Notes: generated by a model from the letters alone, not told the origin. A stretch of DNA of 19,195 bases from Calocera cornea HHB12733 (GCA_001632435.1 KV424189.1:1-19195), one strand, 5' to 3'; shown: positions 8,219 to 18,062, counted from the first letter of the stretch. A program made the numbers and translations.

Positions 8219-8885
8219 TTGTTCCGGCGTCTAGCCAAGCAGCGGGCTTTGAAACTGGTGGATTTGCACCCGCAATTTCTGAAACACGTCAGAAAAGGGG
8301 TTTTCTCTCTTATCTTAAGACCGATCTACTTCCGCCGGCATCAAAAAACCTAGCTGTCCGCGGAATGCCTCCATACAGATCGTCTTCCATCAAGGGTCCT
8401 TCCTCCCTCCTTGACAGCATCGCATCGCACTGCACATCGCTGTTCGCTCTGTTCCCCATGTGCATGTTGCCACGTCCCGCAGCCTGAGATTCCCCCGTAC
8501 GCACCACCGCCCGCATGGATTCGTATGTACCAGCTGTGAAGAAATGTTTCACGTCGCTTCCCACCTCCTGAGCTACCGCGTCCCGTCTCCACGGAGCAGG
8601 AGGGACAGTGACTAGGCTGCTGTTCACCCGCACCGCAACAAGCCCGCGGCGCTCCCACACGGGCGCAGGCGCATCGCATTCTCGACTCGCCCGACTCGTC
8701 CAGCAAACCGATCCCTCTGCTTCCCATTCTCAACCGCAGCATCATGCCGTGACGCTGATGGGCGACAGTGCGTCAGCGCCTCGCCCACTCTTCGGCTGCC
8801 ACTCGCCTGCGCTCCCGCAGCGCCTGCCTGCCTGACTGCCGTGTTGGGCAGGGTAGCCCTGACTCGAGGGGCACAGAGCAGCGGG

Positions 8886-8892
8886 TATAAGT
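8886..8892 (+). promoter_or_regulatory. TATA-like box upstream of the BTB gene
   Basis: TATAAGT in a GC-rich context, about 305 bp before the chosen ATG. A second TATA-like site, TATAAA at 9063-9068, is about 130 bp before the ATG. Either could direct transcription of the BTB gene. Confidence 0.4.
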
Positions 8893-9196
8893 AGCAGCAC
8901 TTCGGCGTTGCCTGACAACCCCGCCTGACAACATTAATCGTTAAACATCCGCCCCTCGCCCTCTATTCTACTTCGTCTGCTGCACTAATTCCCGCCGTCT
9001 CGACATCAAGCGCGCTGGTCGCCCATCGCCCAAATCCCTGATCGCTCTCCGCCAAAAGCAGATATAAACAGAGCTGCCCCTGACTGCCCCCCTGCGACAT
9101 CCAGCCCCTGTGTCACCAAGCCACTCCTCGCCCGACTCTCCTCATATAACACCTGCGCATCCCCTACCTAGCAAGTCACACGGCCCAGACTACACG

Positions 9197-10087
9197 ATGA
9201 TCCAGACGACCTCGAGCGCCCTCTTCGCCAGCGCCAGCGCGGACCTTATCCTCCGCACGAGCGACGGCGTCGACCTGCGCGTCTTCTCGGCCATCCTCGC
9301 CGAGGCTTCGCCCTTCTTTGCCGACCTGCTGTCGCTTCCCCAGCCAGCAGCATGCTCGTCAACGCCTGATCAGGCACAAACGCCGGCCATCATCGATATC
9401 ACCGAGATGGCAGACGTGATGGAGCCCTTGCTCGGTTTCGTCTACCCCCGCCCCGACCCCGCAATCGAGAAGCTCGACGACCTGCGCCCCGTGCTCGGCG
9501 CAGCATTCAAGTACGACTTCACGGCCGCGCTCACCAGCCTGCGCAAGCTGCTCGTCTCCCCCGACTTCCTGGCCAAGGAGCCCACGCGCGTGTACGCCAT
9601 CGCGTGCATGTATGAGCTCGAGGAGGAGGCGAAGCTCGCCTCGTCACACACGCTCAAGCTGGGCCTGCTGGAGGGCGCGCTCCCAGTCGAGCTCAAGTAC
9701 ATCACCGCGTACGATTACCACCGGCTGCTGCAGCTGCACAAGGAGCGGAGGGAGAAGGCGTGCGAGCTGCTTGTGCGGCCGGAGGAGGTGCGGTGCGCGA
9801 ACTGCACCGCCGTGCAGTTTGGCAAGCCGTGCGTGCCTAAGTGGTGGGACGACTTTGAGCTGCGCGCGAAGGAGGAGCTGAGGAGACATCCGGTGTCGGA
9901 CACCATCTTCTGTGAGTCGGAATCAGTCATGCTGCAATGTCCAGAATCTCATGCTAGAGCAGCTCTGCAATTCCTGTCACAATCGGCGACGGCCGGCTGC
10001 CCGCGCTGCGGCACCAGCCTTCTGTCATCACACGATGCTCTCACAAAGCTCAAAACGGCGATCGACGCGCTGCCTTCGACTGTCTGA
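9197..10087 (+). CDS. BTB/POZ domain protein
   Basis: A protein of 296 aa if unspliced. Residues about 14-118 match the fungal BTB fold pattern: ADLILRTSDGVDLRVFSAIL (the usual D-x-x-L-x-T-x-D-G-x-x-F-x-V-H-x-x-x-L region), SPFFADLL, and later LLGFVYP. Next come a helical region with KYDFTAALTSLRKLL, an Ala/Leu-rich helix set, then RCANCTAVQFGKPC (Cys200, 203, 212) and a CPRCG motif near the C-terminus, which may bind zinc. This layout is common in basidiomycete BTB proteins of unknown target. The frame is open further upstream to about 9110, but the first ATG is at 9197. A GTGAGT donor at 9912 with AG at 9959 or 9962 could remove a 48- or 51-nt intron without changing frame, shortening the segment between TIF and ALQFL; the shorter form looks more typical. 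Likely a protein-interaction or adaptor protein; partner unknown. Confidence 0.82.
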   Translation: MIQTTSSALFASASADLILRTSDGVDLRVFSAILAEASPFFADLLSLPQPAACSSTPDQAQTPAIIDITEMADVMEPLLGFVYPRPDPAIEKLDDLRPVLGAAFKYDFTAALTSLRKLLVSPDFLAKEPTRVYAIACMYELEEEAKLASSHTLKLGLLEGALPVELKYITAYDYHRLLQLHKERREKACELLVRPEEVRCANCTAVQFGKPCVPKWWDDFELRAKEELRRHPVSDTIFCESESVMLQCPESHARAALQFLSQSATAGCPRCGTSLLSSHDALTKLKTAIDALPSTV

Positions 10088-10482
10088 GCGTATCACAGTT
10101 TTCTTCTTGGACTCGTCAGACTTTTTCCTTTCGTGTTTCTATGGACTCTGGTTCTGCACTGCACTGTAGCTGTACCATCTGCTGTTTCCGCACACGTCAT
10201 ATTAGTATACCTCCCAGGAATGATATACCAAAGTCTTCTCCTATCGTTGATCACACAACTATCAGCTGTGCAGCAATGATGGTCCCCGGTTCTGATCGGA
10301 GATTTCTGAAGCTGAACTACGAGGAAAGCCTAGAGCTTCTGGCATCGCATTCAATCAGCACTAACTAAACATAAAGTCCGACTCTCGGCTCCGGAGCCCT
10401 GAGTGGCGATGCAGAAGCATTCGGCCCTCGACTTGCAGCGCTCGCAAGTCACGCTCCCCTCACCCAACCTCAATCCTCCAAG
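10088..10482. other. BTB 3' UTR and ISY1 promoter region
   Basis: 395 bp between two same-strand genes. T-rich sequence follows the BTB stop. No ORF here has family character. The last ~80 bp before the ISY1 ATG is C-rich, as expected of a 5' UTR. Confidence 0.5.
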
Positions 10483-11503
10483 ATGGCAAGTTCATCCCTA
10501 GCAATCGTGCTGACCTCTACTGACAATGCATTAGGCGCGCAATGAAGAGAAAGCACAGTCCATGCTGTACCGGTTCCGGGAGGCGCAGGCCGCCGAGCTC
10601 GGTCTCGCCACCAAGGGCGCGAAGAGACCGCGGATGGCGAGCGCGTGCAAGTCCCTGCGCGACTGCGAGCGCTGGAGGGGTGAGATCTTGCGCGAGATCA
10701 GCAGGAAGGTGTCGAAGATCCAGGATGGTATGTGGTATTGGCTGGTTAGAAGGTGTTAAGCAGACGTTGATGACGCGCAGCTGGATTGACCGACTACGAA
10801 GTCCGTGACCTGAACGACGAGATCAACAGGCTGATGAGAGAAAAGCGACATTGGGAGAACCAGATCATCGCCCTCGGTGGTGCTAACTACCGGCGTAATG
10901 TGGCGATGGTGGACGAGGACGGGCAGGAGGTGCCGGGTACGAGAGGGTATAAGTACTTTGGACGAGCACGAGAGTTGCCTGGGGTGAAGGAACTCTTCCA
11001 GAAGAAAAGTCCGTTGACCTGGTCCTGATTGCTGTGTTGTATGAAACTAACCTGTTCATCCAGCCTCAAAGGAAGACGAAGAGTCCCATGTTCTGCAGCG
11101 GTACAAGCAGTATCTCGATCAACCGCCATCCTACACGGGTGATGAGGACGAAGAAGATGGAACGTTGCTTGCGTTCGAGCGCGAAGCGGAGGAAGAAGGT
11201 CCGCTGTTGTACAACATTCCTCCATCTCCCGATCTGACATGCTCTCCAGATTGGGCAGAAGCGTATGCCTCGCTGCAAGAAGCTCTTGGTCTCCCACAGA
11301 CACCGCCTTCCGAGATGCCCATACCACCTCCAGAGCCGCTCAAGACGCAAGCACAGCTGAAGGAGGGTGAAGAGCAGAGCAACCCACTTGCTTGGCTGGG
11401 CGACGAGATCAATCCGCCAAAGATGCCGACAGAAGAGGAGATGGAGAAGGTATTGCTGGAGATGAGAAAGCAGGCACTACTGCGCGAGTATGGAGGCGAA
11501 TAA
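10483..11503 (+). CDS. ISY1: Pre-mRNA-splicing factor ISY1
   Basis: A protein of 287 aa. Isy1 is a component of the Prp19-associated (NineTeen) complex in the catalytic spliceosome and acts in the nucleus during the first transesterification. Exons: 10483-10485, 10535-10727, 10781-11008, 11064-11503. The assembled N-terminus MARNEEKAQSMLYRFREAQ is the family signature, followed by RDCERWRGEILREISRKVSK, LTDYEVRDLNDEINRLMREK, HWENQIIALGG and GYKYFGRARELPGVKELF, all typical of Isy1. The C-terminal half is acidic and Pro-rich, ends with EEMEKVLLEMRKQALL, and is more variable in the family. Introns are 49, 53 and 55 nt. The first follows the ATG directly and starts GCAAGT (a GC-AG intron); without it the conserved MARNEEK start cannot be made. 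The third has an excellent branch site (ACTAAC) but a weak GTCCGT donor. The gene converges on the first MFS gene, 56 bp between stop codons. Confidence 0.95.
10486..10534 (+). other. GC-AG intron directly after the ISY1 start codon
   Basis: 49 nt. Donor GCAAGT, branch-like CTGAC twice (positions about 10510 and 10520), acceptor TTAG. Exon 1 contributes just ATG; exon 2 begins GCG CGC AAT GAA GAG, giving M-A-R-N-E-E. No GT donor near the ATG yields the conserved start. Confidence 0.85.
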
Positions 11504-11559
11504 GTGTCGTGCTTGTTCTTGTATTTCTAGTACAGTCTATGTGGATGCCATAATGCGAA

Positions 11560-13469
11560 CTACACCTCCGCTGCTACCTCAGCAGCAAGGCTAGTAGGTA
11601 CAGAGACTGGTGGCGGTTCAAGCTCAGCTATATCCTTCAGACTTGTTGTGTCGGCGTCGTCCGGCTCCTTAGGCTTGCGCCAGCTTTCTCTCGCGCCAGT
11701 CCAGCCGAGCCAAGATTTCGCGCCGGGCCCTCGCACCAGCAATACCACCAGCGCGCTGGTAGACCTATGAGCTTTGAGACCGAGCATGAGAGGTCAAAAC
11801 AACTTACAACCCTATCCAAGCCATGTTCATCCCTCCATAAGCTGCATTGCCATGTTGTGTGAATATTCTTGTTCCAACAGCCGTGCCGATGAATTGGCCG
11901 ACAAATTCCGCCACAATATAGACCGCATTGATCCGAGATCGCGCATCTGGGTTGATTCTGCAGGGTTAAAGTATTAGATGGCAGTTCACCTTCGCTCATA
12001 ACAGGGACGTACGCAAAATAACGAGTCACACTGCTAACTTGCTGCAAAGAGTCAAAGACGTCAATCACTGGCGGGACCGTTAGGATCCTGCCGGCCGATG
12101 GAAGTCCTGCACTCACTAAACGCAACAACGACTACAGCACCGATGTTCAGAGTAGCGGCTCCCGTCTCGATGGCTAAAGTAAAGAGCAAGCCGACGAGAC
12201 CGAACAATACTCCAAACCAAGGGTTCACTGCAACCGAGGTTAGCCGCAAGCGCTATTCTTCTACGTGATCGCTTACGATGATCTACAAGCCTTCCTATCA
12301 AGGGACCGATTGCAACTCCGAGTATACCGACGAGACCAAACAGCCCGATGTCCAGTCTTATCAAACCCCCTCAGCATCGCGAAGCTGAAGAACCGAGATG
12401 CATACGTGTCGTAGAAGTAAGGCGATCCACCTAATAGGAATGTCAAGGTGACCTAGCGCGACGAGGTTCAGTATGCTATTGCGCATCGCCAGGCATATTC
12501 TTACCCAGAAACTCGCGTACATGGCATTGCAGCAAAGACCGACGATAGATAGCTGAATGAGGACCGGTTCAGTCACCGCAAACTTGCCGACAGTGTACAG
12601 AATCTGGAAACGGGGGTCAAGCTTTGGCAGGACAAGGCAACGATTGAGCTATACCTTGAAATAAGAGAGACCGAGCTTCTTGTCGGGCACATCGGGAAGG
12701 ATGAAATAGAGAACCAAACATAGGGTATAATGTATCTTGACCGCCTGGTGAGAAGGAGCTTTGTCGTTCAAATATGTACTCACCCCCATAGACATCCAAT
12801 AGATATTGCGCCAACTGGAAAACTGTCCAATCACTCCACCAAGTACTCGTGCAACAAGGATACCAAGCAAAAGACCTATCACATGTCATGAAGTGTATAG
12901 AACAATCGACTTCAATAAACCTCACCAGATAAAACGATAGAAACTGCAGTTCCGCGGCGCTCCGTGGGAGCCAAGTCCACCGTCAACGGCATGATAACTT
13001 GCGGTGTGCAGGCCACCACACCAGCAAGAAACGACAGAGTCTCAAAAGCGATCAGAGACTGAGTTAATGCCAGGCCAAGAGTAATACAGCCGGCGCAGAA
13101 CAGCAAGGCCAGTAAAAGCTCTCTTCGTCTTATCATGTCGCCCAGAGGCGTTACAAGTAAGATCCCAGCGGCATATCCAGCCTGGGTAAGCGTTGGCACG
13201 TTGGCGATCCGGACTTCGTCGACCTGAAATGCTGATGCAAGCTGGAGCAGAATAGGTTGACAGTAATACAGATTGGCGCCAGTGAAAGTGCCTGCGACCG
13301 CGAAGACAATGTTGAGTAATAAGGTGAATCGAAAGGGTTCTGAAGGGTCATGCCGCTGAGGCTTTGGTACTGGAAGAAAGCCAAAGTCGCGTCTGTGTGG
13401 GCGATGTACTGAAGCTTGAGGCGAGGCGCCATCGACGTTCACCTCCGCCGACTTCGTCTCAGAGGACAT
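11560..13469 (-). CDS. MFS transporter, copy A of the tandem cluster
   Basis: Membrane transporter of 487 aa, expected 12 helices. Exons from high to low: 13469-12926, 12875-12784, 12735-12655, 12603-12505, 12452-12406, 12356-12277, 12227-12117, 12067-12013, 11957-11808, 11764-11560; all nine introns are GT-AG (43-55 nt). A polar N-terminus containing DFGFLPVPKPQRHDP precedes helix 1. ANLYYCQPILLQL (from residue 65) and TPLGDMIRRREL (MFS motif A, Gly110/Asp111, loop 2-3) place it in the major facilitator superfamily; GPLIGRLVDHR is the matching motif of the second half. ANLYYxQP is also typical of a bacterial MFS group, so that relationship is plausible. The start at 13469 is chosen because it aligns with copy B; the frame is open further upstream. 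The hydrophilic C-terminus (EPDDADTTSLKD) should be cytosolic. Substrate unknown; a proton-coupled drug or metabolite antiporter is one possibility. Confidence 0.9.
12736..12783 (-). other. Representative shared intron with two possible acceptors (MFS copy A)
   Basis: Donor GTGAGT follows the WMSMG codons. An upstream CAG acceptor at 12745 gives only a 39-nt intron and adds three residues; the AAG acceptor at 12736 gives 48 nt and joins MSMG to IHY. The second is preferred because copy B (15079-15130) and copy C (17223-17274) both have an AG at the homologous place, and in copy C only that one keeps the frame. Confidence 0.7.
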
Positions 13470-13912
13470 GTTCGACCTTCCGCGGGAGACTGTCTTTAAC
13501 GGGCGCAGGAAACGCGTCCCGCGAATGAATTTATGTGTGATTGCATAGCCACCCCGTATCACTGAGAGTCCCGTGGAGTCATTCCCCGTCATGTACTACA
13601 TGGCTCTTATGATAAGGGAGAATGCCCTGATTATTAAATTGTAAAGTCGCCCAATCGAGGGTTGCTACCATGTGCAGCTTCGCGGCCCTCCCCTTGCCCG
13701 CCCTGCTGGTTGTATGACCAGGCGATTCGCTCGCCTAGCATTTCGGATCCATCAAACAATCGCATATGCATAGTGATAAGATAAGTTACACGAGAGATAC
13801 ACTGGTTGCAGATGACGGAGACGGTATTGATGCTGAAGGATGAATACAAATGAACCTTTCGCTCATGTGGGACTATATGCCCTCAACTCGGGTATTGATG
13901 TATCAGGCGCTT
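13470..13912. other. Spacer between MFS copies A and B
   Basis: 443 bp holding the promoter of copy A and the 3' region of copy B. It carries the upstream element shared with copy B (13525-13561). I see no further gene; short ORFs here do not resemble any family. Confidence 0.55.
13525..13561 (-). promoter_or_regulatory. Conserved upstream element of MFS copy A
   Basis: On the plus strand this reads ATGAATTT, then TTGCATAGCCACCC (from 13541) and GTATCA. The same order of blocks occurs upstream of copy B at 15934-15974. It lies 56-92 bp before the copy A start codon, fitting a core promoter or 5' UTR element. Confidence 0.55.
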
Positions 13913-15817
13913 CTACACGTTCCTTTCTGGCTCGGCAACCGTGATAGGCACAGAGGGCGGTGGTGGCTCAGAATCATGAAGTTCCTTCAAAGCCCGTCCG
14001 TCCGTGTCGTCCGGCTCTTTAGTCCTGCGCCATCCTTCACCTGAGCCAGTCCACCCCAACCAAGTCCTTGCGCCGGGTCCTCGTATAAGCAGTACCACCA
14101 GCGCACTGTGATGGGGATTAGTCATCCCGCATCAGGTCTAACGGGAGGCCTTACAAAGCCATCCAAGCGAGATTCATTCCTCCATTAGCATAGTTGCCGT
14201 GTTGCGCGAATATCCGCGTGCCAACGGAGGTACCAATGAACTGACCGAAGAAGATCGCGATGATGTAGACTGCGTTGATGCGAGCTCGTGCATCCGGGTT
14301 GATCCTGCGGCGTGTCCACATTAGAGGATAAACCCGTAGAGCTAACACAAGGACATACGCAAAGTAGCGGGTTGCACTGCTGACTTGCTGCAGAGAGTCA
14401 AAGACGTCAATGACTGAGCGAAGCATGAGCCCGATGCTGCAGGGAGTCGGAAGGACACCTTACGGAAAGCCACGACGACTATGGCACCAATGCTCAGGCT
14501 AGCTGCAGAGGTATCGATAGCGAACGTGACCAGCATACCAACGAGACCAAACAGCACTCCAAACCATGGGTTTACTGAAAGATTTCAGTCTCCGTACTAG
14601 CCTCCTTCAAATGGTGACCCACAGTGATCCACAAGTCTTCCTATCAAAGGACCAGAAGCAACTCCGAGTATACCGACAAGACCGAAGAGGCCAATGTCGA
14701 GCCTAGTCGCACGATGAGCATCATTGCCATTTCAAGACCTTGGTGAACATGCGTATTATAGAAGTATGGGGAACCGCCGAGCAAGAAGGTCAAGGTAACC
14801 TAGAGCTACGATTAGCCTAAGCTCACTTGAGGTAACCGTCCTCCTACCCAGAAGCTTGCGTACACCGCGTTGCAGCATAGTCCGATGATAGAACATTGAA
14901 TCAGAACCGGTTCCGTCACCGCAAACTTGGCCACGGTGAACAGAATCTACGGGAAGAGAATTAGGATCATGCTAGACGGAGCGAAGAGGTGGTCTACTTG
15001 AAAGTATGACAAGCCCAGCTTCTTGTCCGGTACATCAGGGAGGATGAAGTAAATTATCAAGAATAAGGCATAGTGGATCTTGAACGCCTCGTGAGGACGA
15101 TGATTCTCAAAATGCATTTTGGATGCTTACCCCCATAGACATCCAATAGATGTTACGCCAACAAGAGAACTGGGCGATGACCCCGCCGAGTACTCTTGCA
15201 ACCAGGATGCCCAGCAACAGACCTGCGCGATGTCAGTGCTGTTCTTATCCAAGCCGTAGCGAGCAGTTACCGGATAGAACGATAGATAGAGCAGTTCCTC
15301 GCCTCTCAACAGGAGCAAGATCAACCGTCAACGGCATGATCACTTGCGGAGTGACCGCCACAACGCCAGCAATGAACGACAAGGTCTCGAAGGCAATGAG
15401 TGATTGAGTCAAAGCCAGACCGAGGGTGATAGAGCCGGCGCAGAACAGCAAAGTAAGCAGTAGCTCTCTCCTTCTGATCATGTCTCCGAGGGGCGTTACG
15501 AGGAGAAGGCCTGCCGCATAACCTGCTTGAGTGAGGGTCGGGATATTGGCGATCCGGACATCGTCAACCTGGAAGGTGGATGCAAGTTGGATGAGAATAG
15601 GTTGACAGTAGTAAAGATTGGCGCCCGTGAAAGTGCCGGCGACAGCAAAAACAATGTTCAGCAATAGCGTGAAGTCAAAGGATCGTGCTGGGTCGTGCCG
15701 TAATCGCTTTGGTATCGGGACAAAGCCAAAGTCACGACTGTGGGGCCGAGGCGCCGGAGCTTGAGGCGCGATGTCGTCAATCGTCACCTCCTGAGCAGGC
15801 TCTTTTCGTCCAGACAT
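13913..15817 (-). CDS. MFS transporter, copy B of the tandem cluster
   Basis: A protein of 484 aa, strongly similar to copy A throughout. Exons from high to low: 15817-15271, 15222-15131, 15078-14998, 14946-14848, 14799-14753, 14702-14623, 14574-14464, 14413-14359, 14304-14155, 14105-13913. The eight internal exons (92, 81, 99, 47, 80, 111, 55, 150 nt) have exactly the same lengths as in copy A. Starts MSGRKEPAQEV, then DFGFVPIPKRLRHDP, ANLYYCQPILIQL, TPLGDMIRRREL (motif A) and GPLIGRLVDH. Ends with a hydrophilic tail (KEPDDTDGRALKEL) and PERNV. Intron 14703-14752 starts with GC instead of GT; the other eight are GT-AG. The gene is clearly a recent tandem duplicate of copy A, with the same orientation and shared upstream element. 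Function is as for copy A: a plasma or vacuolar membrane transporter with unknown substrate. Confidence 0.9.
14703..14752 (-). other. GC-AG intron in MFS copy B at a GT-AG position of copy A
   Basis: 50 nt. Donor GCATGT after codons for PYFYN plus AC; acceptor GACTAG. The join AC|G CTC GAC ATT gives TLDIGLFG, as in copy A, where the same junction uses GTATGC. A GT four bases downstream in copy B would break the frame. Confidence 0.75.
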
Positions 15818-16102
15818 GTCACAGCGAGCCGTCGATGGGAGATCGGGCCTCTAAGAGCACTCATAACCGATTGTATCTGGTGAGCAAGGGTATATGGGCT
15901 CGCCTGCGTCGGTGAGAGAACTGTGTGCTCTCGATGAATTTTACACCTGCAACTTGCATAGCCACCCGGCATCATCCATGAGTCATGGTTAGTCAAGGCG
16001 GATTGTACATTGGTAATGCGTTCTATTATGGTATGATGGTTACAAATGCCCTGAAACAGATATCGCTACAGTCTATTGCTGATCCTGAACCGCAGGAGAG
16101 TG
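15818..16102. other. Spacer between MFS copies B and C
   Basis: 285 bp between the copy C stop and the copy B start. Contains the copy B promoter element (15934-15974). No other gene is seen. Confidence 0.5.
15934..15974 (-). promoter_or_regulatory. Conserved upstream element of MFS copy B
   Basis: Plus-strand blocks ATGAATTT, TTGCATAGCCACCC (from 15954) and GCATCA match the element ahead of copy A in order and sequence. It lies about 117-157 bp before the start codon, so its distance to the ATG differs from copy A by about 60 bp. Copy C has no obvious equivalent. Confidence 0.55.
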
Positions 16103-18062
16103 TTATACCGTTTTAAGTGGACCGCTCTCAGGGACTTCACCGTCGGGCGGGTTTTCGGGCTCATTTTCGGGCTCATTTTCGAGCTCGTCCTCCAGCGCCC
16201 GATCATCAGCGGTATTTAACTCTTCTGATGGAATTGCATGTCCATCCTGGGTATCCGGGGCATGGGTCGATTGCTTTTCCAGATCTGTCTGTGGCTTGTG
16301 GGGTTGTCTTCGGAAGCTCTTGATATCCCCAGTCCATCCTACCCAGGTCTTCGCTTCTGGACCACGGATCAGCAAAGCACACAGTGCGCTGTAAGCAGGT
16401 GGTCAGATCGTTGGAAAGGGACATGCATGGGACAAGACACGTACAATCCGATGAGCCCGAGACAAAAGCCTCCGGCTGCGCGCTGACCGAATTGCAGGAA
16501 GATGCGAGTGCCGACGGAAGAACCAATAACCTGGCCCAAGAAAACGGAGATGATGTAAACCGAGTTGATGCGGGAGCGAGCAGCAGGATTGATCCTGGTG
16601 ATATTCGGTCAGGTGAGCCTCAAACGTGACACCAAACACGACTCACGCGAAGTTCCTCGTACTGTTGCTGACTTGCTGAAGCTGCTGAGCAACGTCCAAA
16701 GCTGGCACAATGCCTTAGTCCCGGGCTGTCAGAAGACAGGAAGACCGCACGCACAAAAGCAAACAACCACGACTGCTCCAATATTGACAATTGCAGCTCC
16801 GGTGTAGATACTCAAGGACACGATCAGTCCAAGCAGACCGAACAAGGTACCAAACCAAGGATAGACTGGTTGAGAAGTCAGCACTTAATCTCGCAGGCCT
16901 GCGGGGACAGCTTACGCTTGTCAACGAAGCGCCCAACAAATGGAGAAGTCATAACCCCAAGCATGCCAATCAGACCGAACAACCCGATTGCCAAGGTGTT
17001 GTAGTTGTAAGGCTCCCCACCGAGCAAGAAGGTAAGGGTGACCCAGAAGCACGAGAACACAGAGCTGCAGGCGAGGCCGATGCAACATGATTGAATGAGC
17101 ACCGGTTCCGTGACGGCGAACTTGGCCATGCTGAATAGGATTTGGAAGTACGAAAGGTTGAGGCCCTTATCCGGGAAGTCGGGTAGGACAAAGTACAGAA
17201 CGACCAGGATCATATAATGGAGCTGAAGTGACCTGTGAGCGCTCTGCGAGAATGCGCATACATTCAACACTCACACCGACCGACATCCAATACACATTCC
17301 TCCAGCTCGAGAATTCTCCAATGATACCGCCAAGCACTCGAGCGATCAGAATGCCGAGCAAAAGGCCCGACAAGACGATCGAGATTGCTGACGCGCGCTT
17401 ATGTGGAGGTGCCAAGTCTGCTGCAAACGGGAGCATGACCTGCGGTGTTACGGCGACAATTCCGGAGAGGAACGAAAGCGCTTCGAATAGCTCAAGCGAC
17501 TTGGTGGAAGCGAGACCGATGGTGATGGATCCTGCGCAGACAAGAAGTGCTAGGAGCAGCTCCCGCCTCCGAATCATGTCACCCAACGGCGTGACGAAGA
17601 GTAGACCAGTGGCATAGCTGTTCAGCAATTAGTGGGACCCTGTAAGAGGCAGACAAAAGGGACGCACCCAGCCTGGGTCAAGGTCGGTACATTGGATATA
17701 CGATCATAGGTTGTCCCAAAGTCATTCGACAGCTCGATGAGGAGAGGTTGTGAGTAGTACAAGTTGGCCACAGTGAACGTGCTCGCCACACCGAAGACGA
17801 CATTGAGCAGCGTGGTGAACTTGAATCCGACTTGGGGGTCATGTCGCTGTTGCTTTGGTATGGGGAGGAAGCCAAAGTCGAGCTTCCGGATGGGCACATC
17901 GAGCTTCTCCTCGCCAGGAGCAGGCTCGAGGACGCCAGTGCGTTCTGGATCATGCGCTGGCGGCAGGTCGCCGTTCTCGTTCGTGGGCATCGGGAGAGCC
18001 ACTGTGCGCTCGCTACTGTCGTCGCTGGTTTCGACCTTCTCGATGTCGCCGGCGGTGGACAT
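16103..18062 (-). CDS. MFS transporter, copy C of the tandem cluster, fewer introns
   Basis: A protein of 552 aa, more divergent than A and B. Exons from high to low: 18062-17668, 17617-17275, 17222-16916, 16865-16755, 16713-16647, 16594-16445, 16388-16103. It shares LDFGFLPIPKQQRHDP, ANLYYSQPLLIEL, TPLGDMIRRREL (motif A), FVGRFVDKR and the GWTGD region with its neighbours. The N-terminus is about 35-40 residues longer, polar and acidic. The C-terminus is longer and ends in an acidic ENEPENEPENPP repeat before PLKTV. Five intron positions are shared with A and B; four of theirs are absent, and one after the TLTQAG codons is unique. Exon 16916-17222 (307 nt) equals the sum of the 81, 99, 47 and 80-nt exons of A and B. 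The start at 18062 is the first ATG of the frame. Substrate unknown; the different cytosolic tails suggest separate regulation from A and B. Confidence 0.9.

Larger units (their letters stand above)
7848..9196. other. Long intergenic region ahead of the BTB gene
   Basis: About 1.35 kb with no gene I can support. The left part should hold the 3' UTR of the small membrane protein. The middle (8126-8218) has a cluster of palindromes listed separately. The right part (about 8400-9190) is C- and CT-rich with TATA-like boxes and looks like a fungal promoter and 5' UTR. ORFs of 88-131 codons here overlap on both strands and have biased composition rather than protein character. Confidence 0.55.

Noticed and set aside
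8310..8745. Two overlapping minus-strand ORFs upstream of the BTB gene.
   Set aside because: Composition is low-complexity and rich in Gly, Arg and Ser in shifted frames, as expected from CT-rich promoter DNA; no motif and no splice support.
12745..12783. A 39-nt intron in MFS copy A using the CAG acceptor.
   Set aside because: Comparison with copies B and C favours the AAG acceptor at 12736, giving 48 nt and a uniform exon length of 81 nt in A and B.
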